From contig JAEOAD010002566.1 in assembly GCA_036365145.1 (NCBI GenBank), positions 4,174,001-4,238,000 of the forward strand: a stretch of 64,000 nucleotides of DNA. The letters are read 5' to 3'. The translations under genes and the position numbers were made by a program. Source of the stretch: Orientallactaga sibirica (lineage: Eukaryota; Chordata; Mammalia; Rodentia; Dipodidae). The notes under the pieces were generated by a model. That model worked only from the letters and a program-made list of their open reading frames with translations, was not told the DNA's origin and ran no database searches. This document shows, in pieces, positions 36,945 to 47,837 of the stretch (within the stretch, counting starts at the first letter, position 1; each line of letters begins with the position of its first letter).

Positions 36945-37600
36945 TTTCAATGATCTACTTGATTATACTACAAAACAACTAAGGCATTAATGAGGCACAC
37001 GTTGGCTATGTCTGTGAGGATTTTTTCCAGAGAATTAATTGAAGGAGGGAAGAAGACCTTTTCTCAATGTGGGCTGGGGTCCTGGATTGAATGAAAAGGG
37101 AAAAGGGAAAAAGCCAGCTGGCTGTATTAGTTATGTTCCTGACAGGAAACAGAACAGTTCCGAGGGGATACAGTGCATTATGATGGGGACGGTATGGTGT
37201 CAGGAGCAGTGGGAAGGTGGCCGGAGTGGGAAGCTGTCACATTGCAGTCATAGCCAGGAAGCAGAAGGCTAACAGGAAGTGAGGCCAGACTACAAAGCCC
37301 TCAAAGCCTACCCTCACTGACCCACTTCCTACAGCAAGGCTCCACCTCCTAAAGGTTCCACAACTTTCCCAAACAGTGCCATCAGCTAGGGACCCAGTGT
37401 TCAAACACAGGACCCTGTGGGAGACTATATTCAAACCACAATCCTCTGCTGTCTGCCTCCTGCTCTTACTGCTATGTGTGCCTTCTCCGCCATGATGGAC
37501 TGCGCCCTCAAACCACATGCCTCTCAGCCTCTTCTTCCCTTAAATTGCTTTTTGTTGCTCAAAACAACAAGGAGATAGCAGAGACTCTAACACAGCCTGC
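36945..37600 (+). mobile_element. MaLR-like LTR split by a second, antisense LTR
   Basis: The left part (GGCTATGTCTGTGAGGATTTT, GGGCTGGGGTCCTGGATTG, AATGAAAAGGG) and the right part after 37440 (CTCCGCCATGATGGACTGC, AAATTGCTTTTTGTTGCTC) are the two halves of one sense LTR. They are separated by the antisense LTR at 37123-37440. Confidence 0.72.
37123..37440 (-). mobile_element. MT-like solo LTR nested in another LTR
   Basis: On the minus strand it begins TGTGGTTTGAATATAGTC and ends GGAACATAACTAATACA. The flanking pentamers (CTGGC and ATCCT) do not match, so the target duplication has decayed or the ends were rearranged. Confidence 0.75.
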
Positions 37601-37739
37601 CCCCCCCCATGCTCCCAAGAGCTTGAACAATGTCTTAACTGGTCTCTTAGGATCTGCCTCAAAGTTAAACAGACCACTATGGACTTCCTGAAAAATTTAA
37701 CAAACCTGGAGGAAGCCATCTACTTATCTAGCTTCCTCT

Positions 37740-38040
37740 TATTATTTTTACAATTTCTTATTAACATATAATTTATATGCATTTGAGTCACTCAGTATAT
37801 AAAGTAATGACTTCCTTTTTTCTTAGACTGTCTGGAAAACCACAATTGATTTTACACCACTTGTATCAGCATATACAGAAACTGCACCCATGAGCAGCCT
37901 CCCCAAGTCCTCATTCCTTGCAGCTCCCAGCAACAACTCACTCACTCATTTTCTGAACTTAAAGATTTCCTTACCCTGGACACTTTCTTTCCTTTTTTTT
38001 TTTTTATTAAATATTTCATTCATTTATTTATTTGAGAGAC

Positions 38041-38081
<41 letters not shown>

Positions 38082-38310
38082 ATGGGCACACCAGGCACTC
38101 TAGCCACTGCAAACGAACAAACAGACGCATGCACCCCTTGTGCATCTGGTTTACAAGGGTTCTAGGGAATCAAACCTGAGTCCTTAGGCTTTGCAGGCAA
38201 GAGCCTTAACTGCTAAGCCATCTTCTAGCCCACCCTGGACATTTTCTGTAGGATGGGATCATACAGTCTGTTTTTGTAACTGGTCCATTTCCAGGCTACA
38301 CTGGTTTCAA
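37740..38310 (-). repeat. Ancient L1 fragment split by a tRNA-derived SINE
   Basis: AACATATAATTTATATGC, CAGCAACAACTCACTCAC and TGGACATTTTCTGTAGGATGGGATCATACAG follow the antisense 3' end of old L1M-type elements. Confidence 0.65.
37991..38233 (-). repeat. tRNA-derived SINE nested in old L1
   Basis: Antisense full copy with a long (GA)n tail. ACCCTGGACACTTTCT before and ACCCTGGACATTTTCT after are the 16-bp target duplication. Confidence 0.92.
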
Positions 38311-38375
38311 GGATCCTAGGACTTCACTTGTATGGCCAGTAACACCCTCCTAGTAGGTAAGGAATTATATTCTGT

Positions 38376-38706
38376 TAGCATGGGGGATAGTTTGAGTGCA
38401 GTCCCCAACAGACTGAGGTGTTTTACTAAAGCATGGAACTTGGATTTCCAGCTGCCTGGCTGGAAGAGGTGTTACTATGGGGTGGATCCTGTGGTCCAGA
38501 TGTAATTGCCAACCCATAGGTATGTAAACAAAGCAGTCTGAACACTGCCTGGGTCTCTGCGATTTGCTGCCCATTTGTGGTTCTGACTGTTTGGTAGTCT
38601 CTCTGCTTGGATCTGTGAAAGACAGCCAGTCTCTTCCGCCATTATGGAACTTCCCCTCAATCCACTGTGTCTGTTTGGAGATTCATCCCAATAACAGAGC
38701 TGACTT
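38376..38706 (+). mobile_element. MaLR-like LTR
   Basis: Shares the layout of the LTR at 23735-24268: GGGGGATAGTTTGAGTGCAG, a central GCAGTCTG segment, TCTTCCGCCATTATGGAACTTCCCC. The exact ends are unclear and no target duplication was found. Confidence 0.65.
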
Positions 38707-38749
38707 CAACACCATTTGTCCATCAGACATTTGGGCTTTCACCACTTTG

Positions 38750-38984
38750 GCTTTTTTTTTTTTTTTTAAATTTCATCTATTTACTTATTTAAGAGAGAAA
38801 GAGGGAGGGGGAGAGAGAGAGAGAAAGATAAGAGAGAATGGGCACACCAGGATCTCCAGCAAATAAACTCCAGATGTATGTGCCCCCTTGTGCATCTGGT
38901 TTACATGGGTCCTGGAGAATCGAACAAGGAGCCTTTGGCTTTGCAGGCAAGTGCCTTAACTGCTAAGCCATCTCTCTAGCCCCA
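38750..38984 (-). repeat. tRNA-derived SINE
   Basis: Antisense copy with (GA)n tail and CCATCTCTCTAGCCCC head. Confidence 0.92.
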
Positions 38985-39029
38985 CTCTGGTTTTTATGAA
39001 TAACATGGTCTCCACGATATTTTGTTAAG

Positions 39030-39250
39030 ACTTTTTTTTTTTTTTTTTTTTTTTTGAGGTAGGGTCTCACTTTAGCTCAGGCTGACCTGGAAGTCACTGT
39101 GTAGTCTCAGGATGGCCTCGAACTCATGGTGATCCTCCTACCTCTGCCTCCCAAGTGCTGGGATTAAAGGCATACGCCACCACGCCCAGCTCCTTTTTTT
39201 TTAAACTTAAAAAAAAATTTATTTTAACTAAGCCATCTCTCCAGCCCCAA
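39030..39250 (-). repeat. B1-type SINE then DIP-like SINE remnant
   Basis: 39030-39192 is a full antisense B1. 39200-39250 retains only the tail and the AACTAAGCCATCTCTCCAGCCCC head of a DIP-like SINE, with the whole body deleted. Confidence 0.87.
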
Positions 39251-39318
39251 GATTCTTTTTTATTTTACTTTTATTTATTTTTATTTCCCAAGACTGTTTT
39301 AAAAAATATTTATTGTTG

Positions 39319-39458
39319 CCGGGCATGGTGGCGTACACCTTTAATCTCAGCACTTGGGAGGCAGAGGTAGGAGGACTGCCATGAGTTCGAGGCCACCCTG
39401 AGACTACATAGTGAGTTCCAGGTCAGCCTGAGTTAGAGTGAGACCCTAAAAACCAAAA

Positions 39459-39481
<23 letters not shown>
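39319..39481 (+). repeat. B1-type SINE
   Basis: Plus-strand copy missing the CTACCTCG end before a poly(A) of about 28. Confidence 0.92.
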
Positions 39482-39489
<8 letters not shown>

Positions 39490-39494
39490 GAAAA

Positions 39495-39669
39495 ATTGTA
39501 AGAATTTGCAGACAGAATGAGCATGCCAGGGCTTCTAGCTGCTGTAAATGAACTCCAGATGCATGTGCCACTTTGTGCATCTAGCTTTATGTGGGTACTG
39601 GGGAACTGAACACAAGTTGTTAGGCTTTGCTGGTAAGCACCTTAACTGCTAAGCCATCTCTCCAGCCCT
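39495..39669 (-). repeat. tRNA-derived SINE
   Basis: Antisense copy without the usual (GA)n part of the tail. Confidence 0.9.
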
Positions 39670-40030
39670 TGAGACTATTCTAACCTTAGGGAAGATGCCT
39701 TGGAATCTTTGTTGTCAGTTCACCCAGGGAACATGAAGTTTCCCATCAATCCTGCCTGGCTAACCCTTCCTTTTGCTGTGCTGGCTGGCAGCCCTCCCTC
39801 CTGACGCATCTTTCTGGACATCCTACCTATGAGCCTCACTGTTTGCAGTCCTCCCTGTCCCCCACACTGAACACACAAGGCGCTTGTTCCCACCCAGGTG
39901 TTGCAACCTTGCTCAAGATCTTAGTATTACATGCATTTTTTTCTTCTCCTTTTCAACACACACTCTCCACATTCCCACTACTGAATGGACCTTTGAGGGA
40001 CAGGGTCTTTTGAGTGTCCTACACCATTCA
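39670..40030. other. Unique intronic DNA
   Basis: Nothing recognised. Confidence 0.5.
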
Positions 40031-40660
40031 GTCATTCATAATCGCTTACTAGAGCCCTGTGTATTGGATGGGAGAAAACAATGAAGACCCAGCCCCTTCC
40101 CTCAAGGGACTTAAGGTCTATCCAAGAGGCAGACACTCATGGAGCAGTGTGCAGTGCTCACAGAGGAAGACACAGGACACGACAGTCTTCGTGGTAAGGG
40201 ATCTGGTGCAGAGTGCAAGCCTGAAAAGGGCTCGGGGAGAAACTCCTGAGACATGTTAGAAGCTAAGAAACGATGAGCAGTTGTGATCGTGGTCTGAAGT
40301 TTGGTGCAGATGAAAGAAAGAGCAAGAGGCAAAGCGAGACACAGGCATGGACCAGATGCTGGAAGCAACTTCAACCAACCCTATTCTAGTTAAGTCCTTG
40401 AAGGACACTAACAAGGGAGCGTGATGTGGTCCACTGACTTATAAAGATGTTTGTAGCAGTGCAGATAACACACCGAAAGGACAGGAGACCAAGAAGAAGA
40501 GAGATCACTTTTTAAGACGCTATGGAAGCAAGCCAAGGAGACAGTGAGACAGAGGGTGGTGGTGGGCCACATGCAGGACACAGTAGGATTGACTGATAAA
40601 GCTGACAGCCGTGGGAAACGACCCCAGATCTTCATGCTGACACAGGTCAGCAAATTCTCT
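40031..40660 (+). repeat. Ancient mammalian interspersed repeat, family not assigned
   Basis: CCCCTTCCCTCAAGGGACTTAAGG, GGGAGCGTGATGTGGTCC, AAGAGAGATCACTTTTTAAG and GGGTGGTGGTGGGCC match, in order, phrases of an old mammal-wide repeat that I recall as L2-related. The name is uncertain. Confidence 0.5.
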
Positions 40661-40734
40661 CACATGAACACCTTTATGCCCTACCCTTTCCACTAGTGAT
40701 AGCCACAGGAAAAGAGGACAAAACCCAAAGAAAA

Positions 40735-40918
40735 GATTTTAAATTTTATTTATTTTGAGAAAGGGAGAAAGAGAAAGCGAGGGGCAGAGAAAGAGGCAAA
40801 TAGAGACAGAATGGTCACGCTGGGACCTCTGCCACTGTAAACAAACTCCAGACCCATGTGCTACCTGTGTGTCTGGCTTGTCAAGCAAGAGCCTTTAACC
40901 ACTGAGCTATCTCTCTAG
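40735..40918 (-). repeat. tRNA-derived SINE with deletion
   Basis: GTCTGGCTTGTCAAGCAAGAGCC shows loss of the GTGGGTACTGGGGAATCG segment. Confidence 0.87.
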
Positions 40919-40929
40919 GAAATGTCTGT

Positions 40930-41257
40930 TTGTTTTTTCTTCTTTGAGGCAAGGGCTTGCTCTAGCCCAGGTTGACCTGAACTCATTCTGAGGCTCTAGG
41001 AGAATATCTGACAGCCCCTCTGTTGCTCAATTGCTTGTTTCCTTGAGACAAAGTCTCCTCACTGATTCTGGAGCTTTGGTGGTTTTGTTCTGGGAGCTAG
41101 AGGGATTACCCAGTCTCTGTTCCCTGCAGGCATGCCATGACGGCCACATTCAACTATTTATGGAGGTGCAGAAAACTGCACTCTGGAGACTTTGGGGCCT
41201 CAAGCTCTAATACTTGTACAAGGAAGTGCTCTTAACCCCTGGGCCATCTCCACTCCA
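40930..41257 (-). repeat. B1 fragment and B4/RSINE1-like relic, antisense
   Basis: 40930-41001 is a degraded B1. 41030-41257 (CCTTGAGACAAAGTCTCC ... AAGTGCTCTTAACCCCTGGGCCATC) has the antisense B4/RSINE1 layout. Confidence 0.6.
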
Positions 41258-41589
41258 AAGGAGATCTTCAAGAGCTTCTGAGCATGCAGGCCCAGCACTC
41301 TGGTGGTCTGACTTTGCACTCTCCAAGCAGAAGTGCTTGCTTGGGCTCCAAGGGTGCAAGGAAGAATCTGAAGGGCCCTGGCCAAGCCCAGACATGGAAG
41401 CTGACCTTCGAAGGATTCAAGAGCAGGACAGCTGTGCAGATAGCACCATCCCTCACTGCTCCACCTGACTTACACAATCAACCTTCCCTTCCTAGAACAT
41501 TCTCCCACAGACAAGCCTCCAACCAGACACACAATGTTTCTTCCTGACTTCTCTGGTATGGAAGGTCTGCAAACTCATTAACACAAAAG
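41258..41589. other. Unique intronic DNA
   Basis: Open on several frames but with no recognisable product. Confidence 0.5.
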
Positions 41590-41794
41590 ATTAACTTATT
41601 TTATTTATTTATTTGCAACCAGAGAGAGAGAGAGGGAGAGAGGGAGGACATGTCAGGGCCTCCAGCCACTGCAAACAAACTCTAGATGCATGTGCCAAGT
41701 TGCACAGTACCACATCATTATGTGGGTACTGGGGAATCAAAACTGAGGTTGGTATTGCATGTAAGCACCTTAACTGCTGAGCCATCTCTCTAGT
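41590..41794 (-). repeat. tRNA-derived SINE
   Basis: Diverged antisense copy (GTTGCACAGTACCACATCATTATGTG in the middle). Confidence 0.85.
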
Positions 41795-41795
41795 C

Positions 41796-42123
41796 CTATT
41801 TTTTTTTTCCGAGGTAGGGTCTCACTCTAGCCCAGGTTGACCTGGAATTTACTGTGTAGTCTTGGGGCAGCCTTGAACTCACAGGGATTCTCCTACCTCA
41901 GCCTTCTGAGTGCTGGGATGAAAAAGATGTGTGCCTCCATGCCCAGCTCTAAGTACTCCTATTTTTTTTTTTTTTTTTTTTGGTTTTTCGAGGTAGGGTC
42001 TCACTCTAGCCCAGGCTGACCTGGAATTCACTATGTAGTCTCAGGGTGGCCTTGAACTCATGGTGATCCTCCTACCTCTACCTTCCAAGTGCTGGGATTA
42101 AAGGCATGCGCCACCATGCCCAG
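41796..42123 (-). repeat. Two antisense B1-type SINEs
   Basis: 41796-41947 is diverged. 41960-42123 is near-consensus with a T-run of 22. Confidence 0.9.
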
Positions 42124-42189
42124 CTTCAAGTCACTTTTGATGCATGGTTTGTATTTTAATAAGCTACCCCCAAACTTTACAAGACTGTT

Positions 42190-42331
42190 TTTTTTTTTCT
42201 CTGTCTCCTCTTTTTTGGGGGGAAGAGTAGGGAGACAGAGATGCAGCCTAAGCTGGCCTTCACTTCACGATCCTCCTGCCTCTATATCTGGAGCATAGGG
42301 ATTACAGCAGGTGTGAGCCCCCATGCCTATT
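42190..42331 (-). repeat. Old B1-like relic
   Basis: AAGCTGGCCTTCACTTCACGATCCTCCTGCC and ATAGGGATTACAGCAGGTGTGAGCC are B1-like; the rest is decayed. 42332-42522 is unique. Confidence 0.55.
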
Positions 42332-42522
42332 TAGACTGTTATTTCTGGAAGTCTTTAAGGCTTTGGTTTTGCCTTGGGTCCCTGTTGGCTTGTACCAACA
42401 CACTGACTTTACAACCCAATAAAGCCTCTTTCCCCAATCTCCATGAGGCCCATCTGGCCTTCTGCAAAGCTGCAACTACACTCTCAAGCCAATACTACCC
42501 CTAATTCAAAAATGTTAGCTGA

Positions 42523-42772
42523 GGGCTGGAGAGATGGCTTCATGGTTAAGGAGCCTCCTTCCTAAGCCTAAGAACACGGGTTCCAATCTCCAGCGGTTCC
42601 AATCTCCAGGTCCCACGTTTAACCAGATGCAGTGACGCAAGGGTGCAATGCTGCACTTGACCACAAGGGGGCGCACACATCTGGATTTCATTCACAGCAG
42701 CTGAGAGGCTGCTGGAGCGCCCATCTCTGTCTTCCTCTCCCTCTCTCTCTCTCAAAAAAAAAAAAAAAAAGT
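42523..42772 (+). repeat. tRNA-derived SINE, variant with CTCF-like core
   Basis: Longer form with an extra internal segment containing CCACAAGGGGGCGC at 42661-42674, a near-perfect CTCF core. GGTTCCAATCTCCAGC is duplicated in the B-box region. Confidence 0.88.
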
Positions 42773-42889
42773 TAAAAAAATATTAGCTGAAATAAGCAGG
42801 AATCTGAAAATGTTGGCACAGTTTGTATATGGTATATTGACCTGTAGTCTGTGCCACTGGCTCAGATTCATTAAACAAGTTAATGAAAA

Positions 42890-43335
42890 CTTTGTAAATG
42901 AATAAATAAATAAAAATTAAAAGAGACAGAGAGAGGGAGAGAGAGAAAGAGTGAGAATGGGCATGCCAGGGCTTCTAGCCACTACAAATGAACTCCAGAT
43001 ACATATGCTACCATGTGCATATGGCTTATGTGGGACCTGAAGAACTGAACTGGGGTCTTTAGGCTTTGCAGGCATGTGCCTTAACCGCTAAGCCATCTCT
43101 CCAGCCCATAAATTTTTTTTTAAAAGGAGCTGGAGAGATGGGTGAGCAGTTAAGGTATTTGCTTGGAAAGCCAAAGGACCCAGGTTTGATACCCCAGGAC
43201 CCATGTAAGCCAGATGCACAAGGTGGCACATGCATCTGGAGTTTGTCTGCATTGGCTGCAGGCCCTGATGCACCCATTTTCTCTATCTGCCTCTTTATCT
43301 CTCTGTCTCTCTCAAATAAACACAAACTAAAAAAA
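42890..43335. repeat. Inverted pair of tRNA-derived SINEs
   Basis: 42890-43107 is antisense and 43126-43335 sense. The heads face each other across 18 bp, so the pair could fold into a long hairpin in the intron RNA. Confidence 0.9.
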
Positions 43336-43425
43336 AATTAAAAATTGAAAACTGTGGTGTCAGGGAAGGGGATGGGTCTCCGAGAGGACAGGATGGAAGA
43401 AGGGTTCAACAAAATTAAAAATGGG
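43336..43425 (+). repeat. Possible L1 3' tail fragment
   Basis: GGAAGGGGATGGGTCTCCG and AGAAGGGTTCAACAAAATTAAAAATG are purine-rich and L1-3'-UTR-like; very short. Confidence 0.35.
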
Positions 43426-43579
43426 CTGGGCATGGTGGCACACGCCTTTAATCCCAGCACTTGGGAGGCAGAGGTAGGAGGATCGCAGAGAGTTCGAGGC
43501 CACCCTGAGACTACATAGTGAATTCCAGGTCAGCCTGGACTAAAGGGAAACCCTAACTCGAAATCACCCCCCTCCAAAA

Positions 43580-43618
<39 letters not shown>

Positions 43619-43640
43619 ACAAATAAATAAACAAATATGC
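43426..43640 (+). repeat. B1-type SINE with expanded (AAAT)n tail
   Basis: B1 body to about 43570, then about 60 bp of AAAT repeats. Confidence 0.92.
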
Positions 43641-43647
43641 TATGAAT

Positions 43648-43845
43648 AGGGCTGAGGAAATAGCTTAGCGGTTAAGGCATTTGCCTGCAAAGCCAAAGGA
43701 CCCAGGTTCAATTCCTCAGGACCCACGTAAGCCAGATGCACAAGGGACACATGCATCTGGAGTTCATTTGCAGTGGCTAAAGGCCTTGGTGTGCCCATTC
43801 TCTCTCTGTATCTCTCTCTGCTTACAAATAAATAAATTAAATTAA
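43648..43845 (+). repeat. tRNA-derived SINE
   Basis: Near full length with head GGGCTGAGGAAATAGC. Confidence 0.9.
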
Positions 43846-43860
43846 AAAAGATGCTATGGA

Positions 43861-44035
43861 GCCGGGCGTGGTGGCACACGCCTTTAATCCCAGCACTCGG
43901 GAGGCAGAGGTAGGAGGATCGCCGAGAGTTCGAGGCCACCCTGAGACTACATAGTTAATTCCAGGTCAGCCTGGACCAGAGTGAGACCCTACCTCACAAA
44001 ACCAAAAAAATAAAATAAAATAAAAATAAAAAATA
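43861..44035 (+). repeat. B1-type SINE
   Basis: Near-consensus. AGATGCTATG on both sides is the target duplication. Confidence 0.95.
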
Positions 44036-44055
44036 AAAAAGATGCTATGAATAAG

Positions 44056-44157
44056 CGCATGCGTCTGGAGTGTGTTGGCATTTGTGTGCAGTGGCAAGGG
44101 ACCCTGAAGCACCCTCCCTCCCTCTCTGCTTGCAAATAAATAAATAAGAATATTTTT
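44056..44157 (+). repeat. tRNA-derived SINE, 5'-truncated
   Basis: Starts at GCGCATGCGTCTGGAG and keeps only the 3' half and tail. Confidence 0.85.
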
Positions 44158-44166
44158 AAAAATTTA

Positions 44167-44340
44167 GCCGGGCGTGGTGGCGCACGCCTTTAATCCCAGC
44201 ACTCGGGAGGCAGAGGTAGGAGGATCGCCGAGAGTGCGAGGCCACCCTGAGACTACATAGTTAATTCCAGGTCAGCCTGGACCAGAGTGAGACCCTACCT
44301 CGCAAAACCAAAAAAAAATAAAAATAAAATAAAATAAAAT
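44167..44340 (+). repeat. B1-type SINE
   Basis: Near-consensus copy with an (AAAAT)n tail. Confidence 0.95.
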
Positions 44341-44380
44341 AAAATGTTCAACACTTCACATCTTAAAAAATGATGGCACC

Positions 44381-44555
44381 AGGGCTGGAGAGATGGCTTA
44401 GTGGTTAAGGTGCTTGCCTGCAAAGCCTACGAACCCAGGTTCGTTTCCCTAGTACCCATGTAAGCCAGAGCACAAAGTGGCACATGCATCTGGAGTTGTT
44501 TGCAGTGGCCAGAGGCTCTGGTGCACCCATTCTCTCTATCTGCCTTTATCTCTCC

Positions 44556-44590
<35 letters not shown>

Positions 44591-44595
44591 ATGTA
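44381..44595 (+). repeat. tRNA-derived SINE
   Basis: Full length; the tail has expanded to (AAAT)n. Confidence 0.93.
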
Positions 44596-44613
44596 ATTTA
44601 AATAAAATGTTAG

Positions 44614-44795
44614 GAGCCAGGTGTGGTGGCACACACCTTTAAACACCTTTAATCCCAGCACTCGGGAGGCAGAGGTAGGAGGATCACCATGAGGTCAAGG
44701 CCACCCTGAGACTACATAGTGAATTCCAGGTCAGCCTGGGCTAGAGGGAAAGCCTATCTTGAAAAACAAACACAAAACAAAACAAAACAAAACAA
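44614..44795 (+). repeat. B1-type SINE with local duplication
   Basis: ACACCTTTAA is duplicated near 44634-44650. The tail is (AAAAC)n. Confidence 0.92.
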
Positions 44796-44955
44796 AAATG
44801 ATGGCATCAAAATAGAAGAGACATTAGATGGAAAGAAGAAGGGATTCAGTGAGAAGAGTGGAGAGAGGTGGACAAGGGAGTGTGGTGGGAGCAGATTATA
44901 ATCATGGTATAATGTCTATATGTACAGAGATTATCAATAAAGTATTTAAAATTTT
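44796..44955 (+). repeat. L1 3' tail fragment
   Basis: AGGGAGTGTGGTGGGAGCAG and AGAGATTATCAATAAAG resemble the end of a rodent L1 like the one at 1938. Confidence 0.6.
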
Positions 44956-44964
44956 TAATTTATT

Positions 44965-45118
44965 GGGCTAGGCATGATGCGATGCATTTAATTGCAGCAC
45001 TCGGGAGGCAGAGGTAAGAGGATGGCTATCGAGGCCAGCCTGAGACTCCATCGTGAATTCTAGGTCAACCTGGGCTAGAATGAAACCCTACCTCAATAAC
45101 AAAACAAAACAAAACAAA
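44965..45118 (+). repeat. B1-type SINE, diverged
   Basis: GGCTAGGCATGATGCGATGC head; AAAAC-rich tail. Confidence 0.85.
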
Positions 45119-45746
45119 ACACCTCTAATAATGATATGGTACATTACACAGAAACAGTATAAAAGCCAGCAGTTACTAAAAGGACACTGTGGAGACCCTA
45201 CATGAACCCCATGGGGGGTACAAAATGAACAGCCTTCTTGGAGGAAATGGCTTACCAAGGAGGCAAGACAGAGCAGGCAATCCAAATGCGAGGACACTGT
45301 ACTGTGAAACACAGCCCAGACAGCTGGCTCAGAGGTCAGAAGGGCGGGAGGAGTGAGCTCTTGCAAGGACCACCAGTCAGTGCAGAGGAATACTTCTGGC
45401 AGGTCTTTGGTGACAGATGGGACTTGCTAAGGTCACACAGCAGGAGTGCAAGCACAAGGGAGGCCAAAAATGAGGAGGCTAAGGGGAGTGAAGTGAGGTC
45501 CAACGTGGTAATTGTCTACTGAGATCATTCCGACTTCCGGGACATGTCACACAGATGTGCCACCAGCACAAGCAAGGTCAACAGTTGTGTATGGCAGCAG
45601 TACTCAGAATACAATTTAATCTCTAACAAAAGGCCACAGGGAGGACCTAACAGAAATCTGTTTCTTCCCTGGAAAAGAGACAGTGACCTGAAACCAATAG
45701 TGGCCTGGAAATTGTCAGAAAGTGGCAGTGTAAGAGAGGAGGTACA
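45119..45746. other. Unique DNA with a MIR-like patch
   Basis: ACTTGCTAAGGTCACACAGCAGG near 45422-45444 is a MIR core. The rest is unrecognised. Confidence 0.55.
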
Positions 45747-45968
45747 GCGAGGCGTGGTGGCTTATGCCTGTAACCTCAACATTCTGGAGGCCTGAAACAG
45801 GAGGATCACCTTGAGTTAGAGGTGAGCATGGGCTACATAGAATTCCAGGCTTGCCTAGGCTACAGAGTGAGAGCCTCTGTTTCAACAAACAAAAAAAAGT
45901 GCTAGAATGTAGCTTGGTAGTGTAGTGCTTACATAGCATGCACAAGGCCCCAAGTTTATCCCCAGTAG
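45747..45968 (+). repeat. Old B1 followed by an ID-like SINE
   Basis: 45747-45897 is a diverged B1 of older type (GCCTGTAACCTCAACATTCTGG). 45899-45968 resembles an ID element (TGTAGCTTGGTAGTGTAGTG, GCATGCACAAGGCCCC). Confidence 0.65.
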
Positions 45969-46187
45969 CCTCTGCCCAGCAAAGGGCGGGGAAGGCGAGA
46001 TAGGATGCAGAGAGGAGGATAAAGCAAAAGAACTTGTAATGAGCAACAGCCCAGGCTACAATCCATCAAGTGTCTTCTCAGCAGCAAACTGCCCACAGCT
46101 TGTCTGTCACCTGAGTGCAAGGCCTGGACTGTAATTTCTTCTAACACAGCTCAAGCTATGCATGGCACTGGACACATCAGCTGGCTC

Positions 46188-46240
46188 TTAGACACTTTCT
46201 CTCCTCCTCTCTCTCGGTCAAATAATAAAAAAAATAAAAT
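46188..46240 (+). repeat. tRNA-derived SINE 3' end
   Basis: Only the CT-rich segment and AAATAATAAAA tail. 45969-46187 and 46241-46431 are unrecognised. Confidence 0.55.
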
Positions 46241-46431
46241 ATTTTAAAAAGAAAATGAAACAGTTTATTTAGACATATAAAAACACAAACAAGTTTATAG
46301 TAACATGGTGATGGATTTTCATTCTGACCCCACCCATGTAAACAGTACGCATAGATTAGTAGAGAACATTCCAGCATTCTAGAAGCTACCTGGCACCTGT
46401 CTCCCTAAGGACAGCCACAAAACGGAATTCT

Positions 46432-46623
46432 GGGCTGGAGAGATGACTCAGCAATGAAGGTGCTTGCCTGGGAAGCCTAAGGATCCAGATTCAATTCTCC
46501 AAGTCCCATGTAAGCCAGATGCATAAGGTAGCACATGTGTCTGGAGATCATTTGCAATGGCTGGAGGCTCTGGCACTCCCATGCTTTCTCTCTCTATCTG
46601 CCTTTTTCTGTCTCTCTCAAATA

Positions 46624-46678
<55 letters not shown>
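46432..46678 (+). repeat. tRNA-derived SINE ending in a (TA)n microsatellite
   Basis: SINE body 46432-46625. The tail has become about 26 TA dinucleotides at 46626-46678, likely length-variable. Confidence 0.93.
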
Positions 46679-46680
<2 letters not shown>

Positions 46681-46699
46681 AAGTGTTTTGGTGGGGGGA

Positions 46700-47004
46700 A
46701 GTGTTCCAGGTAGGATCTCACTCTAGCCCAGGCTGACATGGAACTCACAGCAGTCCTCCCACCTTGGCTGCCTGAGTGCTGGGATTAAAGGTGGGCACTT
46801 CTGTGCCTGGCAAGTAGCTTGTAAGTTAGAGATGAGCAGCATGCAATGAACACTGACAGTCTCAGCTGAAGAGGTAGGGTCTTGCTGTAGCCCAGGTGGT
46901 CACTCAGTAGTCTCAGGGTGGCCTTGAACTTGAACTCATGGCAATTCTCCTATCTCTGCTTCCCAAGTGATGGGATTAAAGGTGTGTGCCACCACACCTG
47001 GCTC
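46700..47004 (-). repeat. Two antisense B1-type SINEs
   Basis: 46700-46811 lacks the TTCACTATGTAGTCTCAGGG segment. 46870-47004 is shortened at CCCAGGTGGTCACTCAG. Confidence 0.85.
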
Positions 47005-47029
47005 AGAATAAACTTCTTTTAAAATGTTA

Positions 47030-47264
47030 TCTTTCATGTATTTTTATTTATTTATTTATTTATTTTTTATTTATTTATTTATTTATTTATTTGAGAGAAA
47101 GAGGCAGATAGAGAGAATGGACATGTCAGGCCCTCTAGCCACTGCAAATGAACTCCAGATGCATGTGCCCCCTTGTGTATCTGGCTTAAGTGGGTCCTGG
47201 GGAATTGAACCGTGGTCCTTAGGCTTCACAAACGCCTTAACTACTAAGCCATTTCCCCCAGCCC
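47030..47264 (-). repeat. tRNA-derived SINE
   Basis: Antisense copy with a (TTTA)n tail. AGAATAAACTTCTT on both sides is the target duplication. Confidence 0.93.
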
Positions 47265-47330
47265 AGAATAAACTTCTTAAAATAATGCTGTATTAGCCAC
47301 AAAATACATTTTAGATAAAAAATAAAATCA

Positions 47331-47670
47331 GGGCTGCAGAGATGGCTCAATGGTTAAGTGCACCTCCTGAGCAAGCATGAGGGCCTGAAAATGCCTGAGT
47401 TCAAATCTCCAGAACCCACATAAATAGCTGGGCATGGCCACATGTTCCTGTAACCCCACAGGGAGCAGAGATCAGGGAATCTTGCAAAACAAAACCCCAG
47501 CAAGCTCCAGTGTCACCGAGACTCCAGGATGAGCGATGCAGTGGGACCCACTAGACATTCTAGTGTGGCCAGCACAAGCCAGCCTCAACCCCCCCCCCCC
47601 AACACTGAGTGCTGCAGGCAGGCTCATGGGTGCTACAAGGAGCACAAATGTACACATACAGGCGAAAATA
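47331..47670 (+). repeat. B4/RSINE1-like SINE
   Basis: Composite element: tRNA-like head, then TAGCTGGGCATGGCCACATG, a CAAGCTCCAGTGTCACCGAG centre, a C-run, and GTACACATACAGGCGAAAATAAAA. Confidence 0.75.
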
Positions 47671-47837
47671 AAATCACAGAGTGTCAGCAAATTCTATGGG
47701 AGGCCTTCAGCATTTTTTCTTTATAGGGTGTTGGGGTGAGAACCTAGCACTCCTCCACTTGCTAAGCATGAAAACTACATCCACAGCCAAGAAATGGATC
47801 AATGCTATATGGAAGAAAAATCATAAAGTCAAACAAA

